The position numbers and the translations under genes were made by a program. From the NCBI GenBank assembly GCA_934047225.1, contig OW203986.1, positions 23,873,221 to 23,937,220 on the forward strand: DNA of 64,000 bases, read 5' to 3'. Within the stretch, counting starts at the first letter, position 1; each line of letters opens with the position of its first letter. Shown here piece after piece: positions 23,570-35,820 of this stretch. The notes beneath the pieces were generated by a model. It saw nothing but the letters and a program-made list of their open reading frames with translations, searched no databases and was not told the DNA's origin. Origin of the DNA: Ypsolopha sequella (lineage: Eukaryota > Arthropoda > Insecta > Lepidoptera > Ypsolophidae).

Positions 23570-24284
23570 TATAGGTGCCTAAGTATAATACATGCTTTCG
23601 AAACTATAATACCGATGATCAATATATTTATTCGAAATGTGTGAGTTCTATTCGCACATGAGCGGTTTTTTTTTCCTTTTCAATGACTTGGTTATAATTT
23701 TCAAACGAATTAGATCCGGTGTGGATGTCTGGTTGTTGGGTGCGCGGGCGCGGGCGTATTTAGTTTACCTATAGTTGTAGAGTAGATATTATTATGTGCA
23801 TAGCATAGTTGATAGGTGAAACTAATTTCTACAAAGACGTTTGAATTTTTAGTTCGTTGTTGGTATATTTTAGACAGTCTAGAAAAATCCATGCAAAATA
23901 CACTTTTTTGGCCGGGAACCTGATTTTTGTTAATACGATCCAACAATTACCTAAAAAATTGAAACGCCGTCTTTGTTGGAATTTATTCTACCCAAAAACT
24001 TACATCTGCTCTACTATACAATTATCGGACTGAAATACCTACTAACTTAAAGAAGTGAATGTGAAATGTGAAAAGTCACATTTTATGTAATTTGTTGTAT
24101 GTGTGTATACCTATACATATAAATATGTTTGTATATATCATAACTTTAAATATATTATAAATTTTTTCCCTTTATAGTTATATGTATTTTTATATAATTA
24201 TAAATTATAATATTCATTTAGCAATTTAGTAGATAGTTTTATAAAATTATCTATTTAATTATTCCTTACAAAAATTTAATGTTA
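23570..24284. other. AT-rich DNA without recognised features
   Basis: No gene; a GC-rich GCGCGGGCGCGGGCG patch near 23741 stands out. A minus-strand frame of 78 codons at 23710-23946 has no recognisable domain and is probably chance. Confidence 0.3.
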
Positions 24285-25440
24285 TTTTTAACCGACTTCA
24301 AAAAGGAGGCGGTTCTCAATTCGACTGTATGTTTTTTTTTTTTTTTGGCGTTGTTACTCCGTAACTCCGTCATTTCCCAACCGATTTGAACAATTCTTTT
24401 TTTGTTTGAAAGAGTATACTTCCAGGTAGGTCCCATTTTGGGATTGGTCATGATCTGATGAAGGTCTTCAGAGATAGGCAGTGGAACTCCTCAGAAAATG
24501 ACAGCATATCTCTCAAAATTGAGGCAATCGCTATGTACTTGGGTGCTGATTACAAAGTACGAGTATTACTTGAAAATCAACATTCTTCCACCTGACCTTC
24601 GATCCTGGCTTCATCTACATATTCACCATAGAACTCTTCAACGGATCAGAGCACATAACTCGAGATTACGGCAATCACTGCGTTAGTGTGCTGATTCAAG
24701 GGTATTACTTGGAGATTATCAGAATACCCACCTGACCTTCGATCCTGGCTTCATCACCATAGAACTCCTCAACGGATGACAGCACATAACTTTAGATTGC
24801 GGCAACCAGTTTGTGTTAGGGTGCTCATTGCAGGGCATTGCTGAAAATTGCCAGTGTACCCACCTGAATTTCGATCTTGGCTTCATTACCGTAGAACTCT
24901 TCAACGGATGACAGCACATAACTCGAGATTGCGGTAATCATGTTGTGTTAGGGTGCTGATAGCAGGAAGCTACTCAAACATGGCTACTTATACTCACTTG
25001 AACTTCGTTTCATATTAACACCACGTTTGCAAGAACTACCTATACCTCACAATTTAACCCAGCAACACTAAAAAATGGGAAATAAAATAAACTTTTAACA
25101 AAAAAATAGCAACCGACTTCAATAGTATCAGCAGTCATTCACTAAAAAGTTCATAATAATTCTATAAAGACCGATGGTACCGAAGCAACACTTTTGCCGA
25201 CTTCTTTCATCCTGAAACATTATGTTATCTAGAAGTCGGCGTATTTCCTACGATATAGCAACATAAAAACCAATATAAGAACGCCGACTTCTAGATAACA
25301 TAACGTTTCAGGAAGAAAGAAGTCGGCAAAAGTGTTGCTTCGGTACCATCGGTCTTTATAGAATTATTATTAACTTTTTAGTGAATGACTGCTGTTACTA
25401 TTGAAGTCGGTTGCTATTTTTTTGTTAAAAGTTTATTTTT
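24285..25440. mobile_element. 1.15-kb composite element with 160-bp-arm palindrome, copy 1
   Basis: Starts AACCGACTTCAAAAAGGAGG. The middle holds about four diverged units of roughly 115 bp (CTGACCTTCGATCCTGGCTT, CAACGGATGACAGCACATAA). The right third is a near-perfect palindrome with arms 25082-25241 and 25281-25440 around a 39-bp loop. Copy 2, at 37241-38380, has the same order. Confidence 0.75.
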
Positions 25441-25858
25441 TGTAATATGTTTAATGTTTCATGTGCAATAAAGAATAACATATATGTATGTATGTAGCAT
25501 ACAGCGTGAGTTTAGATCAGGTAGGTATAATATTACGTAGTTTTAATATACATATCATCGTAGTGTCAATAATAACAATGTATCTGCCACTCATTATTTT
25601 ACTCCGTAATTAGACACTTGTTTGTTGCAAAAACTTGATTTTCAGTGACGGTAATGTAATAATGACCATCTATTACTCGCCTGTACATCTTTATTCAAGG
25701 ATATCAGAAGTAAGTAAAGAACAATGGTTTACTTAAGTAAATAGAGCAATTAGCTTGCAGGAAATTGGCACGTTCTTAGGGTAACGTAAGTAAAGGTAAA
25801 AAGGAATCTCGGTTCTTGATGTACAGTCGGTCACATAAGTGAGATAACCAGGCCGCAT

Positions 25859-26270
25859 CAGGGTTGGATTCAGACCCTTGGAAAATTATTGTCTATGGGA
25901 ATTAAAAATATACTACTTGGCTAAAATTATACTACGTTTCGTTTTTCGTCGATTTTTGTTTTGAATTGAATTAAAATTGCCTATTTCTTAGTGAAATAAA
26001 AAAAAAAATACTAAAAATATTCATAATTTAATAAAATATTTGTTTATTTAGTTATTTGTTTGTGAAATTTTTAAAAAATTTAAATTTCCTGAAGATATTT
26101 ATCACGCACAGAAATTCCCTATATTGTAGGGTAAATGTTAAAAAGCAAAACGTCTCAACCAATAAAACAAGTCGGTCGGCCTGAACATAAAATTATGGTA
26201 TTTTGAAAATATGAATATGTCATGAAAATATGGTACAAATAGTATAATTATACTACGAAATCCAACCCTG
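25859..26270. mobile_element. hAT-type MITE with 8-bp target duplication
   Basis: Starts CAGGGTTGGATT and ends ATCCAACCCTG. The same 8 bases, GGCCGCAT, flank it at 25851-25858 and 26271-26278. An 8-bp duplication with CAGGG ends is the hAT signature. The 412-bp body is non-coding. Confidence 0.85.
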
Positions 26271-26357
26271 GGCCGCATGCAGTCTACCAACTGAGTTTTG
26301 AATGCGATCTCTGAGTGGCTGAAACTACGGGAGTTTTTCATATGGTCGCACAATTTC

Positions 26358-26830
26358 CATAGCTTAATTGCTGAAGGATTTTTTTCTCTCTATTTTTTTC
26401 ATAGAATATACGCCATTTTAGGACAAAGCTTTCATTATTTTGGTATATAAATTAACCATTACATTTTCATGATTTTTTAAAGAATTGTCCGATATGACGT
26501 CACTTGAGAATTTTAGACGTTATACTGATTGTGATGTGTGATTGCTTATAAGAAAAAGTGGTCTGTCTCTGTTTGTCTACTCATCTGTCATCCATCTGTC
26601 AAATCAGTCGGAAGCAAATTATTATAATTTTACCTTGATAGCAAAGGACACATTTCTAAACAGCTATTGCTCAAGTGACGTCACACGAGGGCAAATGGAA
26701 GTTGCAGCGTTTTCATAAAAATATTCATCATGAAGTTTTTTAGACAAAAACTTCGAAAATACGGCGTATTAAACCTAAATCTCGAAATGGTTTTCGAATT
26801 AACACACCTTAACATAATTTTAATATATGT
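26358..26830 (+). repeat. Dispersed repeat, uninterrupted copy of the one split by the Crypton insertion
   Basis: Shares CTGTCTCTGTTTGTCTAC-like and TCACACATCACAATC-like blocks (reverse complement), two GTGACGTCAC-type motifs, and a TTCGAATTAACACACCTTAA end with 46720-48415. It is not an open coding region and its class is unknown. Confidence 0.6.
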
Positions 26831-26869
26831 CAATTCGTCACTTCGGATATTGAATCGTTGGTGCAGTGA

Positions 26870-27490
26870 TAGAGGTCACTGAAAAATTCATCATTTCAGT
26901 AGAAAATCCCTTGAAATCTGCCGTAACAAATGTTTTGGCACTTGCGAGAATCGCCATCCTGGTTTTGTGGTTTGTATCCATGTCAAAAAATCTTCATTTT
27001 CTTTTTATCTGAGTTGGCGAATGTCTTTCAACAAAAAGTCAAAAAGGTGCGGTGACACGACGAAGCAAGCGGAGCGAAGAGGAGCGAAGAGGTTACAGAG
27101 GTGCCCTAAAAAAAACTTTTTTCAAGATTTTATTTTACCATTTTGTCGGCGTGATTTTTTTTTTTATTTATTTGATAATATATATACCCATGCCAAATTA
27201 CAGCTTTTTAGTCTCAGAGCTAAGCCGCGGACAGACAGACAGACATGGCGAAACTATCGCATTCAAAACCCAGCGGGTAACAATACATACAACCTGATTA
27301 TATTTGAAAAATTTTGAAATTTTAATTTTCACAAACCAATGGAAACCTTGCGATGGCAGCGTAAACAATACATAGGGTAATAAGGTCTAGTTGAATAACT
27401 ATTGAGTGAATTTTGAATTTAAGTGATCTATTTTGATTAATTAGAAAAAGGCGGGTTTTTCACAATCTGGCTGCGAAACTGCTCTTAAGC
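26870..27490. repeat. Dispersed repeat remnants
   Basis: GTAGAAAATCCCTTGAAATC and CTTGCGAGAATCGCCATCCT match 8420-8495. 27320-27490 is a copy of the 5500 repeat ending GGTTTTTCACAATC. The Arg/Lys-rich frames between are not recognisable proteins. Confidence 0.4.
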
Positions 27491-28560
27491 AGTGGAAATC
27501 GGTGTCCAGATAATAAATACTTTATATTCTCTGGTATTTATCTTAAAAGTTACCCAAGCAAAAATTATTAAAAAAAAACACAGTGAGGCGTAGAATGTTA
27601 TAACTGACGGCCAGAGATCAACCAAAGTTGACTTTGAATTGTTTTTAATACATTGGAAAGGCCCATTTAGCCAAGACATAATAAAATAATTTAAGTTCTT
27701 AGACAGCGCCATCTATGAAAATTGTATGAAAGCTAGCCTGAAAATGGCTCAGATTACCTCGAAGATTCATGTCGTTTCGTTGAAAAAAATACAGTTGTGC
27801 CCTTCTTTGTTATGTTATGAATGAGGGATGAATGTGAAAATTATTCAAAGAGACCGTCTCTTGTTAACAACTCAGTGGTCGTCAAAAACACATAAGCACG
27901 TCATCAAAAGTAATGCGCGTTTATTTAAAATTATCATGTAAATTTCAATTAACCACAGCTATGGTGATTAGGACAAAAACACTTTTTTACAAATAAGACA
28001 TACTGTATGTATTCAATGAGAATTATGAATTATACTTATTCTCTTTGTAATATTGTAATCGCTTCATTTCCATTATTGATTATATGACGTCATACACCTA
28101 TTTTAAAAGTATCTACGGGATGTATTAATGACGAGCTCAGAAAATTAAACCACTTAATATACTGATTATATTTTTAAAACCAATTTTTAAAACCTACCCG
28201 CTAAGATAAAATCATATTATGAACATTTAATTTAACATAAAACTTAACTATGTATTAACTTAGATTAATCAATTTACTTATGTGGTAGATTGTAATAGCA
28301 CCGCAAACAAACCCCTAAGGGTTTAAGAGGTGTATATTTGAAATATGTTTGTGCAACTGTATGTGTGTAAATAAATAAATAAATAAAAATAAATACTGAC
28401 CACTTCCATAGAAAAACTGCTGGGAAAAGATAGTTGAAAAGTTCACTTCCCAATATAGATTTTTAATATCTACTCCACGGCCGTATAAATTATACGTCCG
28501 TGATCTACTCTTGATTTTCCAATTTTTGAAAGCAAAAAAAGAGAACGTATTTAAAAGTAC
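27491..28560. other. AT-rich DNA, no gene recognised
   Basis: No motif-bearing frame and no strong repeat; a short AAATAAATAAATAAAT run at 28366-28388 is the only simple repeat. Confidence 0.3.
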
Positions 28561-28599
28561 GTAGGTACCTTAAAATTAATAGAAATAACTTTTAATATG

Positions 28600-28790
28600 G
28601 TGCAAACTCTCGAATCGCATAAAAAAATTCAGCTTTCCATAGAAAAGTAACATAACAAGACCAAAATGTATGAAACAAAAGATTCTTTTTCTCGATTTGT
28701 CAAGTTTTTTTTCACTGAAAGTTGTTCTTATGTACGAGTACTACCGCCAGTTTTTGGCTTCTGCAATTTCATCTTAACACCCTGTTTGTA
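28600..28790 (-). repeat. Partial copy of the small MITE at 49098-49340
   Basis: CTCTCGAATCGCATAAAAAA and CATCTTAACACCCTG match the body and inverted end of the element at 49098. The other end is not clear. Confidence 0.45.
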
Positions 28791-28894
28791 TGCCAGAAAA
28801 GTAAGCTCTATAGTTTCAGAGAATTTATTATAACGGCCATTTTATATCAAATTTCTTACAAACGTTTATTTTGGTACAAGTTTTGTTATCCAAA

Positions 28895-29030
28895 ACTTAA
28901 GAGCGGTTCGCAACCGGATTGTGAAAAACCATTTTATCTTTGTCGAAGGAAAAACCCGCCTTTTTCTAATTAATCAAAACAGAACACTTAAATTCAAAAT
29001 TCACTCAATAGTTACTCAACAAAATTGCGT
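28895..29030 (-). repeat. Reverse copy of the 5500-5680 repeat
   Basis: AAGAGCGGTTCGCAACCGGA followed by TTAATCAAAACAGAACACTT and AATTCACTCAATAGTTACTC is the reverse complement of the repeat at 5500-5680. Confidence 0.6.
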
Positions 29031-29524
29031 GTTTTGATTTGCGTGTGTTGACGCCTCTTAAGAGGCCTGCGGAGCAATCCCAGTTCATACTAACGAAATG
29101 CCAAAACCATTTGTAAATCATATATATTCTTAACGGGACACCTGACGCTAGAACATCAACAACACCAGGTTCTCAAGGGTTCATTGGAAGAAACTAGGTC
29201 TCTCCTCATATTGAAGAAAATATATTTGATTTATCGATCTTTTATCTAGGGATCTTTTATCTAGACAATGTTTTAAGATTTATACTTTTGTCAAAAAAAA
29301 AATGTTTTCCACCCTAATTTTTTGGTTTTCAAACGTTCGTTTCATAGACGCAGTTAAGAGATCAACTTGTTTTTTTTACATAAAATAGGCAATAGAAATA
29401 TGAACAAGAGGCCAAAGAGCCAACATATAATCGCCTCTATGAAAAGCAAATAAGGTCTTTGCCATTAGACTTATTGTGCTGGACGGGTAATAAAAAAAGT
29501 TGCTAGGGTATGCCATCCTCTTAA

Positions 29525-29735
29525 GGTAGTGTGTATTCATTCCGATTGCATTACATTAGGTTTCCAAACATATATTTTGAAAGAACACTGATTTAAAGAC
29601 TACTTAATAAGCAATTTAAAATTTCCATAGAACGCTTATTTTTCTCATATTTCATGTTTAAATTAGTGTTCTGATTTAATGTATATTTGGGAACATAGAT
29701 ATTCTCTAATGCAATCGGAATAAATACACACTACC
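29525..29735. mobile_element. piggyBac-type MITE with TTAA duplication
   Basis: Starts GGTAGTGTGTATTCATTCCG and ends with its complement, with TTAA at 29521-29524 and 29736-29739. Exact TTAA duplication is the piggyBac signature. The 211-bp body is non-coding. Confidence 0.85.
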
Positions 29736-29844
29736 TTAAGAATATCTATGATTTATAAATGGTTTTGGTATTTCGGTTGTATGAATTAGGATTGCTCCGC
29801 GACTGTAACTTAAAATCATAAGAGAACTCAGTTCGCCTTTTATG

Positions 29845-30293
29845 CCCGCTCCACATTCACGCGCGAACGCGCGGAAGCGCGAATGTGGAGCCGATTCGCA
29901 TATTTTTCGCGGTTTCACGCCTTGTTAACCATTTTTTGTCGGTTTTTTTGGCCCGCGTCAAAAAGCCTGCGAACGCGCGAAAGCTGCGTGAACACGACAA
30001 GACTCCACAAGTCCACATTCGCGCGTCACTCAGTTGCGGGCAAACGAATTAGAACATTGTTTTTTTTTGAAAATTGTAATTTATTTTTATTTTTAATATA
30101 GACATAATTATAATATGCAAATGCACACAGCAGTAGGTCTATCGAAGCAACAACTTCATCCACGTCCATATTCGTCGAGCGCGCGAAACAGCCTGTGAAC
30201 AATATGGAGCCAAGAAGAGTCCACGCGCGATTCGCGCTGCGATTTGCGCCGCGATTCACGCCCGCAAATCGCACGCGAATGTGGAGCGACCTT
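29845..30293. mobile_element. GC-rich MITE with CGCTCCACATTC ends
   Basis: Starts CGCTCCACATTCACGCG and ends CGCGAATGTGGAGCG, with several internal GCGCGAAT palindromes. The GC content contrasts strongly with the flanks. Confidence 0.55.
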
Positions 30294-31186
30294 TAGATCT
30301 TTTTTGACAAGCCATGCGAAACCACCGGCAATCGCTTGTCTCGGTATTTGTATGTTGATTTCCATACCAATTTGCACAAAGTGGAAGAGAAGGCTAATTG
30401 ACGTCATTGCTATTTTTCAGTTGTTTTCAGACATACAGCTTCGACCTAGATTTCTCCTTCTTAGAGGATTTGGTCTCACAAAACTGAGTATAGTATAGTT
30501 CCATTTGCTCTGTATATAGTTATTAACAAGAAAAATGATGCAGAACTTTTAACTATGTATTATATGGATGATACTGAACATTTCTAATTGAAAAGGTTTT
30601 GAAATTACCCAAACAAAAATCCTATTTCTCATATTAAATTTAAACACCTTTCTACCTTTCTTTCACCGTTCCGTAGTCAAAAATAAAAAGACCCCTTTTT
30701 CTCCAAGACGGATAAAAGTATATGTGTGAAGTTTATAAAACAAGATAAGGGGTTTCGTCCGAAAATATTAAATTACTAAATATTTTTCTCTATTCAAAAG
30801 CCATTCATGGACAGAATTCAAACATATTTTATTAGATGGGTGACAATATCTAGATTTTGATAAAAGAAATTTTTGTTAGCTATTTTATGTTTTTTTTTAA
30901 TATACTTATTTAAATAAAAAACGAATTTTTTCTCTTTCGACAAATGTGCCTTGGTATTTTTTTTATGAATTGGCAATTATATTTATTATAATAATTATAT
31001 AATAACACCTAAAATTATAAATGCTCCTAGCACTGTTTGAAACCTGTATGTAGAGCGGGGCATCCATGTGACCAACTGATATTATCAAACTGGGTATCTA
31101 TCTGATCAAGTAGTTTTGAATGTGTTCTGAAAGCTCAAATTATCCACAATGGTTTGGAGTATTTTTGGTGCACTTATTTGATCCCC

Positions 31187-31470
31187 AGCTAGTTTTTTTG
31201 GCGAGTCCGAAGTCTGAACGCCGAGCCACATTTTTGAACGAAACTATATTTCTTGTTAACTGAATTGATTCTCTGGTAAATTGTCTTGAGCAAAGCCGAA
31301 GACCAAGCCGTGTTTCCGAATGAAGGATTTTTTTAATACTTGATTTGACTCATCATATAGTATGTACGGCGAGGCCGAAAGCCGAGCCACGTTTCCGGAC
31401 AAAACTATTTCTGTTTCTCCGAATCGATCCCCTGGTAAACAATACTTAGTTTCTTTATCATCATTACTTG
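31187..31470 (-). repeat. About 80-bp tandem repeat, three units, reverse of the 35344 array
   Basis: GAAGTCTGAACGCCGAGCCA, GCCGAAGACCAAGCCGTGTT and GCCGAAAGCCGAGCCACGTT mark three units about 82-88 bases apart. The reverse complement matches the array at 35344-35820. Confidence 0.6.
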
Positions 31471-31565
31471 AAATTTAGAAATCCTTAGCAAGCTCTGGCT
31501 AGTGGCTAAGGCAGGCTAAGCCTCCACCGTGTACCCCTGGCTACGGGCCTGCATATACTCACCAG

Positions 31566-31714
31566 TCATAAGCAGAGAAATACCAAATCTAAAGACCCGT
31601 ATCTATCAACGATTCATTCGTAATTTAAACTTGGGTACCAACGATGAGAAGGCAGACATTTCCGAGAACATATGCCCCGAATTGGCAGTCAGTCCACTAT
31701 ATGGAATATGGTGA
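31566..31714 (+). other. Possible orphan terminal exon (weak)
   Basis: After CACCAG the sequence stays open for about 49 codons to TGA at 31712 and has a protein-like composition (ISREIPNLKTRIYQRF, ADISENICPELAVSPLYG). AATAAA-type signals follow at about 31787 and 31824. No upstream exon was found, the acceptor has a poor pyrimidine tract, and the flank is repeat-derived. It may be an exon of an unrecognised gene between 19932 and 36810, or chance. Confidence 0.18.
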
Positions 31715-31959
31715 TCGAAATGACATTCAGTTGGCATCTGTTGTACTTCAGTCACTGCGACGAATCAGTATGAAACATTCATAAATAAAGTTTCACGTAG
31801 AATGCGAGTGTAGTTGTCTAAATAAACTAATATTAAGTAGAATGGATGCTATCATCCTTGAACAATAAATTTCATTTTGTATGAAGACTGTATTTCATTG
31901 ACAAAATCCCGCAAAGAAGCATCTATCTGAGATTGTCAAAATTTTTTTTGGTTCTGTCT

Positions 31960-32125
31960 GATATTCGCATGGTCTGAGTGATAACTGATAAGTTACACTC
32001 TTGTTTTGGGGGTGTGACTCGTTGGGATGAAAAATAAAAAGTTGTCCCATCGAGTAACAGTGTAACTGGTTGGGACATTTTATTATTTTTTGTCCCAACG
32101 AGTTACACTGTGACTGGTTTTGGTG
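31960..32125. repeat. Short inverted and direct repeat cluster
   Basis: TGTCCCATCGAGTAACAGTG, TAACTGGTTGGGACA and TGTCCCAACGAGTTACACTG form overlapping inverted units. They could fold into hairpins; no known element is recognised. Confidence 0.4.
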
Positions 32126-32316
32126 TTTGGTTTAGGACCAAAGGGATATTCGTAACTGCACTAGGTAAGTCAATGTGTTATAAAAGTTTTATGTATCGCA
32201 AAGGCTAGCGAATGCGGTATAGCTAAACTGATTTGGTCCAGTCATGACGCAAAATATTGGTTCTTGAAGTTTTTTTAAATCATAAATGAGAAGGCATTTA
32301 GCTAGAATCATTATAT

Positions 32317-32645
32317 TTCAATGCAAGTGCTCGTAAAGGCCCACTTTTTATGCATCAAAATCGAACAGAAAGTCGATTTTTTTTATTTATTTACGATGGT
32401 TGGCTAACCTACAACCTTTCCTGTGAACCATAAATGTTATATTTATTTTTTCACTGTTTCAAGGCTCTGGATAGAGTCCTTTTGAGCCAATCAAAATTTA
32501 AAGTTCACAAGATTATATTTGTTTTCATTTCCTCACACTATGCATTGAAAAACGTAGTATGATACACGGGCTTAAGAGCAATAAATCACTTGGTTACGTT
32601 TAAAACAAATTTATTCCTTTTCGCCCTAGTAGCATAAACTACTAA
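32317..32645 (+). mobile_element. 400-bp repeat family A, partial copy
   Basis: Starts TTCAATGCAAGTGCTCGTAA and ends GTAGCATAAACTACTA, with internal deletions compared with 10429-10828. Confidence 0.6.
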
Positions 32646-33149
32646 TACTACGATTAGTCTTACGATAAACTTTCCTACTTAGTCATTATATTACTGTGTC
32701 TTGTACTGTAACTACCTGTGTCTTGTCAATTAGTTGGCAATTGATTTCCATGTAAAACACGTAAAGAAAAATACTAAAAGGCCTGAAAAACACGCGTCTT
32801 AATGGCGGAGTCTACATTGAAAACCAGTGTTAAAAGACCTTCCCCGCTTCCTGTACTTATTGGTGAAAGATGGGCGGAGGGGGTTTGCAAATATTATACT
32901 GGGGTCATGGCTGGGTAGTCATGGTCATTAGTTAGACAAGCTTGAATGACACTGATGCCTAGACAACAAGTGTCGTCATGAATTGTTCGTTAGAGACCGA
33001 AGTTTTTGTAAATAATTAGTTTCAGAAATGCAGACATTGTTTTCTTTACAGATTTTTGGACGTCAAACGAACATCAATTTAGGTTTTCTGAAAAGAGCGA
33101 GGCTATTCCAAAGCAATAAATTTTCATGTAAAAGACAATGTTTACTTGT

Positions 33150-33305
33150 ATTACTTGTCGAGGAATTAAGGCGATGCATCAAAGTTTTAGCGTCCCTGTT
33201 ACTCCATATGCGAAAAAACCCTCAGTGCGAGTGGAACGGATTCGTGGAAAAGTAGCAAAAAGTCGTTTTTTTATTAATATAAAATGTACTAAGATATTTT
33301 GTCAA
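33150..33305 (+). repeat. Fragment of the AGGGTTCCGTACC family
   Basis: TTTTAGCGTCCCTGTTACTC and GGATTCGTGGAAAAGTAGCA repeat the part at 20475-20590; another such piece is at 61369-61966. Confidence 0.55.
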
Positions 33306-35150
33306 AAAGATTTTCAAGGAGACTTTATAAATACATAATATCCACATTTTGAATGCAATTTCACCAAAGAGTAAGTGTAAGTGTAAGTGTCCTGAATTTC
33401 ACAATGAAATTAGTTAGGATTTCAGAATTACAGGAAAAAATAAAACAATTTAGAGGTCTTTTCTAAATTAAATTCTATCGAGAAAATTTCATCCAATCGC
33501 GTTTTCCTTCAGTGAGAATCTTAATCAAATACTCAATAAACATTTACCCAAAAATAAAATACGTAGATGAAGTTATAGTGGAGTAAATAGATCCTAAAAC
33601 ACCCCCTTTTTTGTATCGCCATAAATAATGAGCCCCAAAGCATAATATTGCAATTGGCGGCACGGGTTTGACGTCTGACCTTGACTGCGCTAGTAATTTT
33701 TTCTCTATCGCACTTGGTAATTTTGTGTATGGATGAACACATGCGATAGTCCCCCACTACTTTCGCCGAGCGGTCAAAAATCGTGCTGCGACTTGCCGTG
33801 TACTTGAATTTTAAAACAAACCGAATGTTTATGCAGTGTTATATCGGTATTGGTTTAAATATGAAAGAATGTCCATTGTTATTGTACTCAGCCTGAAAGA
33901 ACATAGTTTCAGCATTTGCCTGTTAGCTTAACCAAGCCATTTTTAAGGGTCCTTATGAAGTCAACTGCATAATTTCAACTGACCATTTCACAAGTGCGTA
34001 ACTTGATTAATCGGATTAATAAAAATAACTATTATTATAAATGCGAAAGTGTTTTTGTTGGTATGTTGGTTTGTCCTTCTTTCACGCAACGACGGAGCAA
34101 TGGATCGACGTGATTTTTTGCACAGAGATAGCTTATATGCCGAAAAGTGACATAGGCTACTTTTTATCCCAGAAAATTCGCGGTCCCTGTGTGATATTTT
34201 TTATTTTTAAAGAGTTATTCTGTAAAACGGCTGAACGGATATTGATGAAATGTGTTACTGAGTTTTCTTATATCCTGAAATTATAAATAAAATACTTTTT
34301 GTCCGAGAAAATTTTACAGTTCCTGTAGGATAGTAAAATGATAAACTGACTGATTGGGTGATATATCAAAGCACAACCCAAACCGCTGGACCTAGAGACT
34401 TGAAATTTTGCACGTAGTGTAGGCATCCACTAGGGAAGAATTTTTGGAAATTCCACTCCTAAGGGGGTAAAATAGGGGATGAATGTTTGTATGAAAGTCT
34501 GCCAGTTCTGAAGTTAGGATTTTCAAATTTTAAATTTTTAGGCTAACGATTGAAAATTGATATTCATACATAGCATTTTTTATTATTCCATCGCTAAAGA
34601 GGTGAAAAGGGGGATGAAATTGTGTATAGAAAGTCCTCTAAATTTGTTATTTAGGTTAGAAACTAACGCAACGTATATCGAAGTTGTTGCAATTTCAACC
34701 CTTAAGGGGTGAAATTTTGTATTTAAGTTGTTCATTCACTAAATATGTTATTCAAGTCTATAGGTAAATAATGTTCACGTGTATCGTGTTATTACTAAGC
34801 CAGTACTGCTGCCCGTCTTCACCTCCCCATACATTGATCCTTATCAGCTGATCGGACAATTTATTAAAACCATTTATTTTTTTGAATATATGTTCCTTTG
34901 GGAAAGTTGTGCAGTATCGTTAAGTACTATTAAAGTTTCACCTACTAATTTCCAGTAATTTTATATACCTCTCAGATATTGCAAGTATTAAATGTGTGTT
35001 TACTTTCGTAAGTACTTACTCACTGCAATAAAAATGATTTATGAATAGGTAATAATTATAGGAAATAAGTGATTCGATGTTCATAGCGTGTTTTCGGCTT
35101 ACGGATGCACTCCTCTCATTTAAGGTAGGTATAACACAAATATTGCAATT

Positions 35151-35154
<4 letters not shown>

Positions 35155-35196
<42 letters not shown>
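35155..35196. repeat. TA dinucleotide repeat
   Basis: About 20 TA units flanked by AGTTTATATA and TATAAACT, so the whole block is also palindromic. Confidence 0.8.
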
Positions 35197-35202
<6 letters not shown>

Positions 35203-35343
35203 AATTAAATAAACATATAAAATAAACACTAAATAAAAGGGTACGTAAGTTTGTTTTGTGTTTAAAACGATAAAAATTGGTAATAAGCCTATTGATCACA
35301 AATAAAAAATGATGTGTTTCAGTATTTTTGAATAATCCTGACT

Positions 35344-35820
35344 TTCGGAAATGTGGTTCGGCCTACGGCCTTGCCAAAGACACTTTAGCAGGGGATCTAT
35401 TCAGAGAACAAGAAATAGTTTCGACCGCAAACGCGGCTCTGCTTTCAATCTCACCAAACACACTTTAGCCGAGGATCAATTCAGAGAACAAGACTATAGA
35501 TTCGTTCGGAAACGCAGCACAGCCTTCGGCCTCGCTAAAGACACTAAACGTGAGAATCATATAAGAGATCAAGATATAGTTTCGTTCAGAAACGCGGTCT
35601 GGCCTTCGGCCTCACCAAAGATACTTTAGCAGAGGATCTATTCAGAGAACAAGAAATAATTTCGTTCGGAAACGCCTCGGGCTTCGGCCTCGCCAAAGAC
35701 ATTTTACCTGAGAATCAAATACGTGGTCAATAAATGATTTCTTTCGGAAACGCGGCTCCGCTGAAGGTAAAGACACTTTAGCAGAGGATCAATTTAGAGA
35801 ATAATAAATAGTTTATTCAA
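35344..35820 (+). repeat. About 80-bp tandem array, six units
   Basis: The unit marker CACTTTAG or its variants occurs at 35381, 35461, 35542, 35622, 35700 and 35774. Each unit carries TTCGGCCTCGCCAAAGACAC-like and TTTCGTTCGGAAACGCGG-like blocks. The open frame across it is a by-product. Confidence 0.75.

Noticed and set aside
25082..25440. microRNA-like hairpin
   Set aside because: Arms of 160 bp are far longer than microRNA precursors and the same palindrome is part of a transposon copy at 38021-38380.
35351..35629. 92-codon frame
   Set aside because: Runs through the 80-bp satellite; the repeats in the peptide follow the DNA units.
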